Notes under the pieces: model-generated
What the model saw: the letters and a program-made list of their open reading frames with translations, nothing else
Told to the model about the DNA's origin: nothing
The model's database searches: none
Position numbers and translations under genes: made by a program
Source: Bavariicoccus seileri WCC 4188
Lineage (GTDB): Bacteria; Bacillota; Bacilli; Lactobacillales; Aerococcaceae
Direction of reading: 5' to 3'
Length of the DNA stretch: 52,687 nt
NCBI RefSeq assembly: GCF_000421665.1
Contig: NZ_ATXL01000011.1
Coordinates: 1 to 52,687 of the forward strand
Shown here: positions 9,264 through 18,239 of the stretch, piece by piece
Layout of the letters: every line of letters starts with the position of its first letter
Position numbering within the stretch: the first letter of the stretch is position 1

Positions 9264-9294
9264 GAGTAGGCAACTGAGGTTGTCTACTTTTTTT
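9264..9294 (+). terminator. Intrinsic terminator after typA
   Basis: GTAGGCAAC (9266-9274) pairs with GTTGTCTAC (9279-9287), followed by seven T residues. Confidence 0.85.
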
Positions 9295-9351
9295 ATAATA
9301 CCCATTTTTGTGCTATAATATAGCGAAAGCTTGACCAAGGGAGGTTGCAAG

Positions 9352-9654
9352 ATGAATGATAGTAAGACGGTAGGCGTTTTGAAAAAAAACGCTGACAACA
9401 TTTATCAACTTATTCTGCGGCAGAAAGAGCATCTCTGCTTAGCTCAATGCCCGGCATTTGAAGAAGTGATCGATACTCAACTCTTCGGTCTATCAAAACA
9501 ACTGGATTTTGCAGTGCAAATTGGAAAAATAGATGAGGATAAGAGTCATGAGATACTGAATCATTTAGAAAAAGCATTGAATGAAGTCTACCAAGAAAGT
9601 CATGAAATCATAAAAAAGGAAAAATTAAATGAAACAACCAAAACAACTGATTAA
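9352..9654 (+). CDS. ylaN: YlaN family protein (DUF1507)
   Basis: A 100-residue small helical protein. The block QCPAFEEVIDTQLFGLSKQL followed by DFAVQIGKI closely matches the conserved core of Bacillus/Staphylococcus YlaN. That family is linked in the literature to iron homeostasis through interaction with the Fur repressor, and is essential in some species under iron limitation. Start: ATG 9352, with AAGGGAGG (9337-9344) at proper spacing; the TTG at 9331 lies upstream of this site and is not likely. The C-terminal tail (Lys/Thr-rich) is longer than in B. subtilis. It overlaps ftsW by 26 bases, and the ylaN-ftsW order is conserved in Bacilli. Confidence 0.88.
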   Translation: MNDSKTVGVLKKNADNIYQLILRQKEHLCLAQCPAFEEVIDTQLFGLSKQLDFAVQIGKIDEDKSHEILNHLEKALNEVYQESHEIIKKEKLNETTKTTD

Positions 9655-10900
9655 ATTAGGATTTATGAAACGCTTTACAAATTTAGACCGGTTGATTTTG
9701 ATTCCCTATATCGTATTAGTATTGATTGGTTTCCTAGCAGTTTATAGTGCTGCTGGCACAACAACGGTCACTCCGATTGGTGAGCAGTCAAATGTTTTAG
9801 TCAAACAACTAGCATTCATTGCGTTTAGCTTTATCAGTTTGGTCGTTTCCTATTTTGTATTGGATAAGTATGGAAATAGCTACTATTTTCTAACGATTTC
9901 CATGGGTATCTTATTATTACTCGAGATCATGGTACGATTGTTTGGTGACGAGGCACTTGGTGCAAAAAGCCGTTTGACGGTAGGCCCGATTCAAATCCAG
10001 CCTTCTGAATTTGTTAAGGTATTTCTGATCTGGTGGTTTGGAGTTCTGTTAGCCGATTTAATCAAAAATAAAAGGGTAATCACTCAATTCGTCAGACCAT
10101 TTACCAAAAGAAAGCTCCCACCATATTTTGATGCCATGATTTTGTATGGCTTGCCTGGGATATTACTATTGCTGATATTCATGGAACCAGATGTTGGTAC
10201 AGCCTTAGTGATCATGATGACAATCTGGATTGTTTTATTGGTTGCGGGTAGAATCCCACATGGTTTATTGATTAGCGTCGCCGGGTTAGTCCTACTATTT
10301 ATTCTATTTAACTATTTTCCAATTGATTTACTGGGATTTCTTCCAAGTCATATTGTATCCCGAATTGTCGCCTATCGAGATGCCTTCGATGCAGCTAGCA
10401 ATGAAGGATTCCAGATCGTCAGAGGCTATATGGCTGTTGCCCAAGGTGGTATTTTTGGGCAAGGCCCAGGTGCTAGTCAATTTAAAGCAGGTTATTTACC
10501 AGAAGCAACCACAGACTTCATCATTGCCATCATTGCTGAAGAATATGGCTTGATAGGTGTTTTGTTGTTATTTTTAACATTGACTATTTTAATCACTCGA
10601 ATATTTATTAGAGCATTGAAAGCCACCCTAACAAGTACTAAATATATATTGACTGGTGTTGGTGGCATGCTATTAGTACAGTCCTTTATTAATTTAGGTG
10701 GACTAATAGGATTAATACCATTGACGGGTGTTACTTTACCGTTTATTAGTTATGGCGGTTCTAGTTTGATGGCATCTAGTATTGCGATTGGCATGGCCTT
10801 TACGGCTTTGGATAATGAAGATAAGCAATTAGGATTAGCAAATGTCTCTGAAAAACAACGAACGTTTACACGTTCTCTCATCATGAAGGATGGAAAATAA
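9629..10900 (+). CDS. ftsW: Peptidoglycan glycosyltransferase FtsW (SEDS family)
   Basis: A 423-residue polytopic membrane protein of the SEDS family that polymerises lipid II at the division septum with its partner class B PBP. The N-terminal LDRLILIPYIVLVLIGFLAV helix, the central RIVAYRDAFDAASNEGFQIV loop and the C-terminal GLIPLTGVTLPFISYGGSS block are diagnostic; the GGSSL form favours FtsW over RodA. Start: ATG 9629 with AAGGA 8 bases upstream; a second ATG at 9665 is possible but its ribosome binding site is closer and weaker. In many Bacilli pyruvate carboxylase follows ftsW; here a CAP-associated protein gene follows instead. Confidence 0.92.
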   Translation: MKQPKQLIKLGFMKRFTNLDRLILIPYIVLVLIGFLAVYSAAGTTTVTPIGEQSNVLVKQLAFIAFSFISLVVSYFVLDKYGNSYYFLTISMGILLLLEIMVRLFGDEALGAKSRLTVGPIQIQPSEFVKVFLIWWFGVLLADLIKNKRVITQFVRPFTKRKLPPYFDAMILYGLPGILLLLIFMEPDVGTALVIMMTIWIVLLVAGRIPHGLLISVAGLVLLFILFNYFPIDLLGFLPSHIVSRIVAYRDAFDAASNEGFQIVRGYMAVAQGGIFGQGPGASQFKAGYLPEATTDFIIAIIAEEYGLIGVLLLFLTLTILITRIFIRALKATLTSTKYILTGVGGMLLVQSFINLGGLIGLIPLTGVTLPFISYGGSSLMASSIAIGMAFTALDNEDKQLGLANVSEKQRTFTRSLIMKDGK

Positions 10901-10901
10901 A

Positions 10902-11975
10902 GTGAAACGATTTAGCTTACAAACACTTATTGGTATAGTGATATGGGTGATCGTTATCTACTATTTACCAGTTCAGTTCGGAGATGTCCCGGAGTCCATA
11001 CCGACTGATGAGGTAGAGACTGAAGTACCGTTGTCAACAACAGAGGCAAATACTATTCCTGCGATTGGATTAGAACGTTACGTTGGTCAATCGTTCAAGA
11101 CCTTCAAAGACCAATTTGGAGAGCCAACTACTGAATATGACATTGGAAACGACGAGAAACTCTATCAGTTTGGAAATGACGCGACGGATTATATGCAAGT
11201 GACTGTTGACGATAATGTCGTCAGAAGTTTAATTAATTTGGGAAGTCAAAACTCCTCCGGCTTTTTTACGATGGATATGACAATCGATAATTTACGGGAT
11301 GAAGTTGATCCTATGGCGAAAATTGAAATTCCTTTTGCGTTCTCAGAAGACGAGCAAACGGATGACACCTTATCATTTACATTGACAGATCATCAATTAC
11401 TGACAATCCCAATCATTTCATTTGATAATGAAACCTATGCCATATTATGGTTCAATCCAATTAACCAGAAAGAGGAAGGTATGTTTTTTGTTGATGCTTG
11501 GACCTTGTCACAATTGACGATTTACGAACGCAATCAAGCCTACTTGCCCCAAAACACTGAGCAACCAATAGCGGTTAATAATCCTATTTTTGCTCAAATT
11601 TGGCTGGCAATGGTTAATATTATTCGTGAAAGTCATGACTTGAATCCTCTGTCTGAGAGTTTGCCTTTAGACGAATTGGCAGGCCAAATCATCAACCAAG
11701 GGGAAGAGACTTATATGCCTTCGGTCTTACTGTCTGAACAAATGATCAGGTCCTACGTCAGTGAACAAATCACTGGTAATCAGTGGCAATATATTTATAA
11801 TCATCAAATAGCCAACCATGGGGAGTTATTGTCCTATGTCTTTGAGGAACCTAAGCTGATGAAGACCATACTTGATCCATCACTGACTGAAGTTGGCATC
11901 TATTATGATGGGCAACAATTCTTTTCTTTCTTTGACCAAGGCTCAGCTAGTGAGGAGCTTTCGGTAAAAGAGTAG
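10902..11975 (+). CDS. CAP-associated-domain secreted/anchored protein (YlbC-like)
   Basis: About 357 residues. An N-terminal hydrophobic segment (LQTLIGIVIWVIVIYYLPV) acts as signal anchor or signal peptide. It is followed by a low-complexity acidic/Thr linker, then a CAP-associated N domain beginning ERYVGQSFKTFKDQFGEPT, and a degenerate CAP/SCP-like domain from about residue 225 (IWLAMVNIIRESHDL...). This resembles B. subtilis YlbC, which also lies just before the ylbF/ylbG/rsmD cluster. Function is unknown; it probably acts outside the membrane. Start: GTG 10902 is preferred because AAGGATGG (10886-10893) lies 8 bases away, while ATG 10890 is inside that site. ftsW ends two bases before, so it is likely in the same transcript. 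A 7-bp hairpin without T-run follows its stop (11974-11995). Confidence 0.7.
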   Translation: MKRFSLQTLIGIVIWVIVIYYLPVQFGDVPESIPTDEVETEVPLSTTEANTIPAIGLERYVGQSFKTFKDQFGEPTTEYDIGNDEKLYQFGNDATDYMQVTVDDNVVRSLINLGSQNSSGFFTMDMTIDNLRDEVDPMAKIEIPFAFSEDEQTDDTLSFTLTDHQLLTIPIISFDNETYAILWFNPINQKEEGMFFVDAWTLSQLTIYERNQAYLPQNTEQPIAVNNPIFAQIWLAMVNIIRESHDLNPLSESLPLDELAGQIINQGEETYMPSVLLSEQMIRSYVSEQITGNQWQYIYNHQIANHGELLSYVFEEPKLMKTILDPSLTEVGIYYDGQQFFSFFDQGSASEELSVKE

Positions 11976-12033
11976 CACTGATTATAAAGTGCTAATAGCA
12001 AATTTAGTCTTAAGCAAGCTAGGAGGAAGCTAA

Positions 12034-12360
12034 ATGACATTCTCTGTTGCAGAACGTGTTGAATTGATCGTTCATTTATATAGTACAAAAAAAGTAAATA
12101 CATTAAAGCGCTACGGCATTGTATACTATGTCTCATCAAAAATGAAGTATGCCATATTGTATAATGATGCTAACAAAGCAAAGCGTGTTAAAAATCAATT
12201 GGAAAAATTACACTTTGTGAGATCTGTGGAAATTAGTCCCATAGCCAAATTAAGTACTGATTTTTCAGAAGTATTAGAAAACCTCAGAAATGAAACTGAA
12301 GACTCACCAGATAATCAATGGCGATTTTTCCGTCATGCCTCCACATTTATGGAGGAATAA
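12034..12360 (+). CDS. ylbG: YlbG family protein (DUF2129)
   Basis: A 108-residue cytosolic protein. The N-terminal half (VELIVHLYSTKKVNTLKRYG, then IVYYVSSKMKYAILY and KLHFVRSVEISP) is the DUF2129/YlbG core; the last 35 residues are a variable acidic tail. Function unknown. A strong AGGAGG lies 9 bases before the ATG. It is directly upstream of rsmD and coaD, as in many Bacilli. Confidence 0.85.
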   Translation: MTFSVAERVELIVHLYSTKKVNTLKRYGIVYYVSSKMKYAILYNDANKAKRVKNQLEKLHFVRSVEISPIAKLSTDFSEVLENLRNETEDSPDNQWRFFRHASTFMEE

Positions 12361-12384
12361 GAGTAAGGAGTTTTAGCCAAAAAG

Positions 12385-12930
12385 ATGCGAATTATTTCAG
12401 GTAAATTTAAGGGCAGACGCTTAAAAACAATGAAAGACCAGACAACACGCCCGACTTCGGATAAGGTCAAAGAGGCTTTTTTTCAGATGACTGGTCCTTA
12501 TTACGAGGGTGGTTCTTTTCTCGACTGCTATGCTGGTAGCGGAGCAATGGCTTTAGAGGCCCTTTCAAGGGGGATGACCCATGCGGTAGCCATTGAGAAA
12601 AATAACAAAGCCTATCAGATTGTGTCTGAAAATACTGCCATGTTACAAGCGACTGATTTGATGACAAGTTATAATGATGATTTTCATCACCGTGTTAGAG
12701 AATTGAAAGAACGGTTTAAATTAGTCTATTGTGATCCTCCTTATCGATTGACGAATATAGAAGAGGACTTAGTCTTGCTGAAACGTAGTGATGTGCTAGT
12801 AGATGGGGCAATAGTATGTTATGAAACCAGTAGAGAGTTTGCGATTCCTACTGAAATACCGGGTTTTTCTTTTATAAAGGAAAAGCAATATCCTAATACG
12901 ACATTAACGTTTTATCGATTCGAGGAGTGA
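12385..12930 (+). CDS. rsmD: 16S rRNA (guanine966-N2)-methyltransferase RsmD
   Basis: A 181-residue SAM-dependent methyltransferase acting on G966 (E. coli numbering) of 16S rRNA. It begins MRIISGKFKGRRLKT, has the RPTSDKVKEAFF block, the SAM-binding motif FLDCYAGSGAMALEALSRG, and the base-flipping catalytic motif CDPPY. Length is normal. It ends just before coaD; the GAGGAG of coaD overlaps its last codons, so the two are coupled. Confidence 0.94.
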   Translation: MRIISGKFKGRRLKTMKDQTTRPTSDKVKEAFFQMTGPYYEGGSFLDCYAGSGAMALEALSRGMTHAVAIEKNNKAYQIVSENTAMLQATDLMTSYNDDFHHRVRELKERFKLVYCDPPYRLTNIEEDLVLLKRSDVLVDGAIVCYETSREFAIPTEIPGFSFIKEKQYPNTTLTFYRFEE

Positions 12931-12935
12931 TACTT

Positions 12936-13421
12936 ATGACAAAAGGACTACTAGTTGGTACTTTTGATCCCATTACCAATGGACATGTTTCTATTGTGAC
13001 ACAGTCCTTAGGTCTGTTAGATCACGTCGTTGTTGCCGTGTCCCAAAACCAGAGCAAAAAAATGCTTTTTCCATTTGACACACGACTTGCACTAGTTAAA
13101 GCTGCCTTTAACGACATTGAAGGTGTTACAGTCATTGGATTTGACAATGACTTGACTGTCAATGTGGCCAATGAGTTAAAAGTAGATTGTTTGATCAGGG
13201 GAATCAGAAATGGAACTGATCTAGAATATGAAGAAAGTATTGCAGAGATGAACCGGAGACTAGCTCCAAATCTTGAAACAGTCTATTTTTTACCGCATGC
13301 GTCAGAGAAGTTTATTAGTTCAACAATTGTACGTGAAGTTGCGAAGTTTAAGGGTGATGTTTCCCAATTAGTGCCAAATGAGGTTACTGAAGCACTAAAA
13401 CAAATTTATCAGAACGAGTGA
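12936..13421 (+). CDS. coaD: Phosphopantetheine adenylyltransferase
   Basis: A 161-residue nucleotidyltransferase for the fourth step of CoA synthesis (4'-phosphopantetheine + ATP to dephospho-CoA). Visible motifs: GTFDPITNGH (nucleotide-binding T/HxGH), LIRGIRNGTDLEYE and the C-terminal ISSTIVRE. Start: ATG 12936 with GAGGAG (12922-12927) 8 bases upstream; the GTG at 12927 overlaps that site and is rejected. Confidence 0.96.
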   Translation: MTKGLLVGTFDPITNGHVSIVTQSLGLLDHVVVAVSQNQSKKMLFPFDTRLALVKAAFNDIEGVTVIGFDNDLTVNVANELKVDCLIRGIRNGTDLEYEESIAEMNRRLAPNLETVYFLPHASEKFISSTIVREVAKFKGDVSQLVPNEVTEALKQIYQNE

Positions 13422-13425
13422 TTCC

Positions 13426-14460
13426 ATGAAAAAAATCTTTAGAATTCTTTTGCTTGCCTTAATAGCTGTCGCGATAGTATTTCTGCCCTTACCGTATTTT
13501 ATTGAACGACCAGGGAATGCTTCCCCAGTTGGGGACTTTATAACGGTTTCGGATTACGATAAATCTCCGAATGATTTTCGGATGACGACTGTCAACTTTG
13601 TTAGGGCAACACCTCTTTTAGCACTGTCAGCCTTAGCACCCCATAATGAAATTGTCCACGAGAGTGTTGTTTATCCTGAAGGTGACGAAAAAGTAACTGA
13701 TAGACTAAATGAACTGGATATGATCAATGCATTTGAATCTTCCAAAAAAGTCGCCCTTGAAGCTGCACATCTTCCCTTTAATATCCACTTTGAAGGAATT
13801 GAAGTTCTAAGAGTGTTAGAGGAATCCCAGTTTAAAGATCAACTGCAATTTAGTGATCTTATCACAAAGGTGAATGGACAGAGTTTTCCAGATACAATCA
13901 GTATGCAAAATGCTATTAAACAGATACCGCAAGACAAGGATATCACGTTGACTATTCAGCGAAAGGATGAGACGGCAGAAGTAACTGGAAAGCCTGTAAC
14001 CTTGAAACAAAGTGGTGAGACAGGAATTGGAATCATATTAGCGCCAAGACAATCGATTACTAGCCCTGTCGCTATTGATTTTGATAGTCAAAGTGTTGGT
14101 GGACCTTCTGCTGGACTGATGTTCTCATTGTATTTATACGATACATTGACAGAAGATAAGGTCCAATTACCATTGATTGCTGGAACAGGGACTATCAATT
14201 TTGATGGAACTGTAGGCCGTATAGGTGGTATCGATAAGAAAATTATTGCCGCTGATAAAGCGAAAGCACAGTATTTTTTTGCGCCAGACGATGAGATCAC
14301 TGATGCTATGAAAAAAGCTAATCCAGGAATCAAAACGAATTATGAAGAGGCTGTGGCAACAAGAGATGAGATTGACTCAGATATGGTGGTCGTCCCAGTT
14401 AAAACCTTCCAAGATGCTGTGTCATATTTGAATGAGTTAAAGGCTGAGACTACCAACTAA
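13426..14460 (+). CDS. sepM: Membrane-anchored PDZ/Lon-type serine protease (SepM/YlbL)
   Basis: A 344-residue protein: one N-terminal membrane anchor (FRILLLALIAVAIVFLPLPY), an extracellular region with a PDZ domain (about 115-190: DLITKVNGQSFPD, ITLTIQRKDE), and an S16 Lon-like proteolytic domain. The catalytic serine is in GGPSAGLM and the lysine in GIDKKIIAADKA. The Streptococcus relative SepM trims the competence-stimulating peptide and bacteriocin precursors; B. subtilis YlbL is linked to DNA damage checkpoint recovery. The substrate here is not knowable from sequence. It follows coaD by 4 bases with only a weak ribosome binding site, and ends in a terminator. Confidence 0.88.
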   Translation: MKKIFRILLLALIAVAIVFLPLPYFIERPGNASPVGDFITVSDYDKSPNDFRMTTVNFVRATPLLALSALAPHNEIVHESVVYPEGDEKVTDRLNELDMINAFESSKKVALEAAHLPFNIHFEGIEVLRVLEESQFKDQLQFSDLITKVNGQSFPDTISMQNAIKQIPQDKDITLTIQRKDETAEVTGKPVTLKQSGETGIGIILAPRQSITSPVAIDFDSQSVGGPSAGLMFSLYLYDTLTEDKVQLPLIAGTGTINFDGTVGRIGGIDKKIIAADKAKAQYFFAPDDEITDAMKKANPGIKTNYEEAVATRDEIDSDMVVVPVKTFQDAVSYLNELKAETTN

Positions 14461-14499
14461 TAACAACTCTATAAGACTGATTTACCACTAATAATCGAG

Positions 14500-14535
14500 A
14501 GCTGTGACGCAATTGAATTGTGTTTCAGCTTTTTT
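14500..14535 (+). terminator. Intrinsic terminator after sepM
   Basis: AGCTGTGACGCAATT (14500-14514) pairs with ATTGTGTTTCAGCT (14517-14530), with two or three mismatches, followed by a T-run. It separates the ftsW-sepM gene block from comEA. Confidence 0.8.
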
Positions 14536-14654
14536 GTGTTCATTTGTTAAGTAGACGGCCTGTTTATGACCCTACTCAGGGTGGCTTTTCGATCGGGTGA
14601 TCAATAAAGTAACTTTAGTTGCTTAGTGCGTCCTTTAAGACAGAGGTGATGAGG

Positions 14655-15686
14655 ATGAACTTGATCAAGTATATCGCTATTCAAACAGGTTCGTGGGGCG
14701 ATTATATGAGTGATCTTATAAAAAAGTTTCAACTTTTAGGAAAAGGAAAGCGACCTGCCACAAAATATTCTAGCGGGTTAGACATGAAACTGGAAGAAAG
14801 CTCTAACTCAATAGTTAGGAGGAGAAATGGCAGAATTGTGATGTTACTGTCTATAATCTTCACCGTTATCGGCACAAGCCTCTTACTTGCTACAGTGGTG
14901 AGTCATAAGCGTGAAGTGGACAGCAATAGAATCAGTGCCCTTAGCGATTCGATTTCAATGCCTGTTGGCAGCGAGCAAGAGGGAATACAAGTGTCAGGGC
15001 TTGAGAAAAGTGCTGCATTGACTACAGAAGAGTCTATAGAAAATGATGGTAGTGCAGATGACCAAGACCCAAAAGAGAGCAATGATCTGAAAATTAGCCA
15101 AAGCAATCAAACTAAAGGAAAGAGAGAGCAAGAAGAGGATGAAGCCACTAAAGAAGAGCATCTAATTGTTGTGGACATCAAAGGGGCCGTCAAGAAACCA
15201 GGTATCTATGAAGTGACTGATGGGCAACGGGTTTATGACTTGTTAAGGCTTGCTGAGGGTGTGACCAGTGATGGTGATACGACTGCAGTCAATTTAGCCC
15301 AACTGCTGATTGATGAATGTATTGTTTATATTCCAACCTACGACGAAGTTATAGAACACAAAGAAGAGACAGATGGCGCAGAACAACTCTATGCACACTT
15401 GCCATTTGGTGTAAGCGATGGCGTCAATGCTATTGCGACAGAAAATGCTGCTGATACCACTAAGGATGCAGTTGAAACGGATAGTTTGCCTCCATTGATC
15501 AATTTAAATAGTGCGACTCCAATAGAATTGGAAACTATTCCTGGTATTGGTCCTAAGAAAGCCCTAGATATAATCACACATCGTGAAGAGGTCGGAGGAT
15601 TCAAGTACATAGAGGAGTTGATGGATGTACCTGGAATTGGTGAAAAAATATTTGAAAAGCTTGAGGCTTATATCACAGTCGACTAG
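14655..15686 (+). CDS. comEA: Competence protein ComEA, DNA receptor
   Basis: Membrane-anchored receptor for transforming DNA, about 343 residues from this start. It has a cytoplasmic N-terminus, one transmembrane helix (about 60-83, preceded by RRRNGR), and a long acidic Ser/Glu/Asp-rich linker. An SLBB domain follows (LIVVDIKGAVKKPGIYEV...), then a second linker and two helix-hairpin-helix motifs (INLNSATPIELETIPGIGPK and LMDVPGIGEK). The usual length is about 200-280, so the N-terminus and linkers are long here. Start is uncertain: ATG 14655 has AGAGGTGATGAGG just upstream. ATG 14706 and ATG 14841 (after an AGGAGG at 14817, formed by two Arg codons) are alternatives. comEC follows, overlapping. 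Confidence 0.88.
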   Translation: MNLIKYIAIQTGSWGDYMSDLIKKFQLLGKGKRPATKYSSGLDMKLEESSNSIVRRRNGRIVMLLSIIFTVIGTSLLLATVVSHKREVDSNRISALSDSISMPVGSEQEGIQVSGLEKSAALTTEESIENDGSADDQDPKESNDLKISQSNQTKGKREQEEDEATKEEHLIVVDIKGAVKKPGIYEVTDGQRVYDLLRLAEGVTSDGDTTAVNLAQLLIDECIVYIPTYDEVIEHKEETDGAEQLYAHLPFGVSDGVNAIATENAADTTKDAVETDSLPPLINLNSATPIELETIPGIGPKKALDIITHREEVGGFKYIEELMDVPGIGEKIFEKLEAYITVD

Positions 15687-18180
15687 TGGTGAATGGGTCC
15701 TTATATTTGGAACCCAGATTGCCATAATGAGTTGCTTATTCTCGAAACATTGGATCAGTTTTTTGGTGTTATTACTACTTTTGGCTAGACTGATGTGTTA
15801 CCGGTCACTTTTGTTGGTCGTTAAAGTGGGTCTTGCAGTTGGCATCTGTGTTGTAATGATGATGATCAATAGGGGGGAGCTGACTGATTTCTCTACTAAA
15901 ATCGAACAGTCCCAACAAAACGGGCAGGAGAGTTCATTGATAGTCACAATAGATCCAATTGATCTGAAAACTGATGGTGACTATTGGACAGCAATTGGAT
16001 CGCTAGTTGATATAACGGATTTTGTGGAGGGAAGACAAAGTTCAGCATCAAAGCGTCAGAACTTTTCTGGCTCAAGAGTAAAACTGTCTGATAATCATGC
16101 TTGGACGGGTCCGAAAAACCAAGTGGTGAGACTAAAAGTGACGGGTAATTGGCAAGACTTTGAGACGAAAACTAACTTTGCTGGATTTGATGCCAAGTCC
16201 TATTATTATAGTAAAAAAATGACACATGTGTTCAAAATATCGGATGTCAGTCATATAGAAGTGGTTCAACAGTCTGAGGATTGGACTGTTAGTCTTCAAA
16301 ATATGAGACTTTCTTTTTTCTCTCATCTTGAAAAGATACCCTTTGACAGAAGTTTGCAACTCATGATGTCATTATTGTTTGGTCAACAACAAACTATTGA
16401 TAGCTCTCTTAAACAGACGATAACAGGGTTAGGGTTACTGGCTTTTTTTGCCTTATCAGGAGAACATTTGACTATCCTCTCTCATTTTTTGAGAAAGCTT
16501 GCCTATCGTTTGAATATTAGTCGAGAAACTACCGCTAGTTTGATTTTTTTGATATTACTTTGCTATTGTTATCTTGCAAACTGGCCAGTTAGTATCGTTA
16601 GAGCTTTCCTAGCTTATAGCTTAAAAGCTAGTCGATTGATGACTGATAGTATAGATGGGTTGGGATGTAGTGGTGTCGTGATCGTCTGTGTTAACCCTTA
16701 TGTTGTACTTGATGTTAGCTTTCAATTAAGTTTTGCGTTAGCTACAACCACTTTTATTTTAGCCAAAGTACTGGCGGGCAATCGATTGAGGACTATAGTC
16801 ACTAGGAACCTACTAATGATGCTTGTCGCTACGATGATTTTGAGCTATTATTTTTTTGAGGTGAATTTACTAGCAAATCTCTGGAGCTATTTGATGGCTA
16901 GTTTTTTTGCGTTTATCTTAGTTCCCTATTTTTTACTTTTGATGGGTTATGGTTTGAGGCCAATAATTCTGGAGTCAGAGTCTCTAATAGGTCTTATGTT
17001 CAAGGGATATGATTTAGTGTTAACGGTAGTGGGTACTATAATGGAGCTGATTTTAAACCAGCTATTTCTTTTACTTGAAGTTTTAAATGAGTGGCGATTT
17101 GCAAAAATAGTGGTTGGTAGGCTTCCGGCAGTGGTTCAGATGATTGCTATAATAGCTTTATTAGTTTTTCTAAAAATAGTTATCAAGTCAACTCAATTAA
17201 ACGAAAAAGGTATTCAAAAAAGGACGATAGGTCCCCATACTATAAAGGGTATACATAACCTGGTGGTCACTAGGATCACTAAGTATAGAATTGTGCTAGT
17301 CATTATGCTGATGATTATAGGCGCTTGTCTCAGTTATAACTGGTGGAATGCTAAAGCTTCCGTGGTCATGATCGATGTCTCTCAAGGAGATTCTTTATTG
17401 ATGTTTGACAGGCGGAAACGATGGGTAACTTTGATTGACACTGGTGGTAAATATAATTTTTTTGATAAAACTGTAGATGAGCAATTTCCCTATTACTCAG
17501 TAGTGCCTGCTATAAAATCTGAAGGGATACAAAGAATTGATCAACTCATTTTGACACATTGGGACCTTGATCATGTTGGTAACGCTAAAACTATTTTGAA
17601 AGAGTTTCGAGTCAAGGAGTTATTATATGTTCCCACAACTAAAAGTGGTGACGAGAAGAGCAATCAATTAGCACGAGAAATATTAGAGACTGCAAATCGC
17701 TATCATACAAGAGTTAAGTCAGTTCAAATCGGAAACAGTTATGAAGGAAATGCACTTCACTATTCGATCATTGGTCCACTTAGAGAGTATGATTCTAAAA
17801 ATGAATCTTCCATCATTGTCTATGCAAAATTTGCTCAGATGAGCTGGTTAATGATGGGTGATGCTGAGGAGAAAGCTGAAAAAAGTATTATGACAACTTA
17901 TCCCAATTTACCAGTTGATGTCTTAAAAGTCGGTCATCACGGCAGTAAGTCTTCGACACAAGAAGCTTTTGCAAACTGGGCTTCCCCAAAAATAAGCTTG
18001 ATATCAGTTGAAAAAAATAATCGATATGGTCATCCAAACAAAGAAGTGCTAGAACGATTATTGAGAATCAGCGAACTTGTTTTAAAAACTTCTGAGGATG
18101 GTGCTGTCCGTGTGGATACCTACCCTAATCAGCAATCTGTCTTAGAAGTAGTCAAGGAGAAGTCTAACGCAAATGATTAG
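15625..18180 (+). CDS. comEC: DNA internalisation channel ComEC/Rec2
   Basis: Polytopic membrane protein thought to form the channel for single-stranded DNA during transformation; up to 851 residues. Parts: N-terminal hydrophobic helices, a soluble OB-like region (about 90-220), and the Competence domain with many helices, including ALSGEHLTILS and WPVSIVRAFLAY. The C-terminal metallo-beta-lactamase-like domain has DVSQGDSLL, LIDTGG, THWDLDHVG and KVGHHGSKSST, and is a candidate nuclease. The frame is open through the end of comEA. ATG 15625 lies inside comEA with no clear ribosome binding site, and the true start may be a non-ATG codon near 15660-15690 or ATG 15727. No frameshift is seen, so the gene appears intact. 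Whether the cell is competent depends on genes outside the window. Confidence 0.9.
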   Translation: MYLELVKKYLKSLRLISQSTSGEWVLIFGTQIAIMSCLFSKHWISFLVLLLLLARLMCYRSLLLVVKVGLAVGICVVMMMINRGELTDFSTKIEQSQQNGQESSLIVTIDPIDLKTDGDYWTAIGSLVDITDFVEGRQSSASKRQNFSGSRVKLSDNHAWTGPKNQVVRLKVTGNWQDFETKTNFAGFDAKSYYYSKKMTHVFKISDVSHIEVVQQSEDWTVSLQNMRLSFFSHLEKIPFDRSLQLMMSLLFGQQQTIDSSLKQTITGLGLLAFFALSGEHLTILSHFLRKLAYRLNISRETTASLIFLILLCYCYLANWPVSIVRAFLAYSLKASRLMTDSIDGLGCSGVVIVCVNPYVVLDVSFQLSFALATTTFILAKVLAGNRLRTIVTRNLLMMLVATMILSYYFFEVNLLANLWSYLMASFFAFILVPYFLLLMGYGLRPIILESESLIGLMFKGYDLVLTVVGTIMELILNQLFLLLEVLNEWRFAKIVVGRLPAVVQMIAIIALLVFLKIVIKSTQLNEKGIQKRTIGPHTIKGIHNLVVTRITKYRIVLVIMLMIIGACLSYNWWNAKASVVMIDVSQGDSLLMFDRRKRWVTLIDTGGKYNFFDKTVDEQFPYYSVVPAIKSEGIQRIDQLILTHWDLDHVGNAKTILKEFRVKELLYVPTTKSGDEKSNQLAREILETANRYHTRVKSVQIGNSYEGNALHYSIIGPLREYDSKNESSIIVYAKFAQMSWLMMGDAEEKAEKSIMTTYPNLPVDVLKVGHHGSKSSTQEAFANWASPKISLISVEKNNRYGHPNKEVLERLLRISELVLKTSEDGAVRVDTYPNQQSVLEVVKEKSNAND

Positions 18181-18239
18181 AATATATCTTTTACTAGGAG
18201 TCCGTGCTAGAATAAAAAAGACAGTAAAGGGTGGGTTGA

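Noticed and set aside
12927-12935. GTG 12927 as the coaD start
   Set aside because: It lies within the GAGGAG ribosome binding site; ATG 12936 is correctly spaced and fits family length.
14570-14583. Small hairpin ACCCT-ACTC-AGGGT before comEA as a terminator
   Set aside because: A five-base stem without a proper T-run; it follows a much stronger terminator at 14500.
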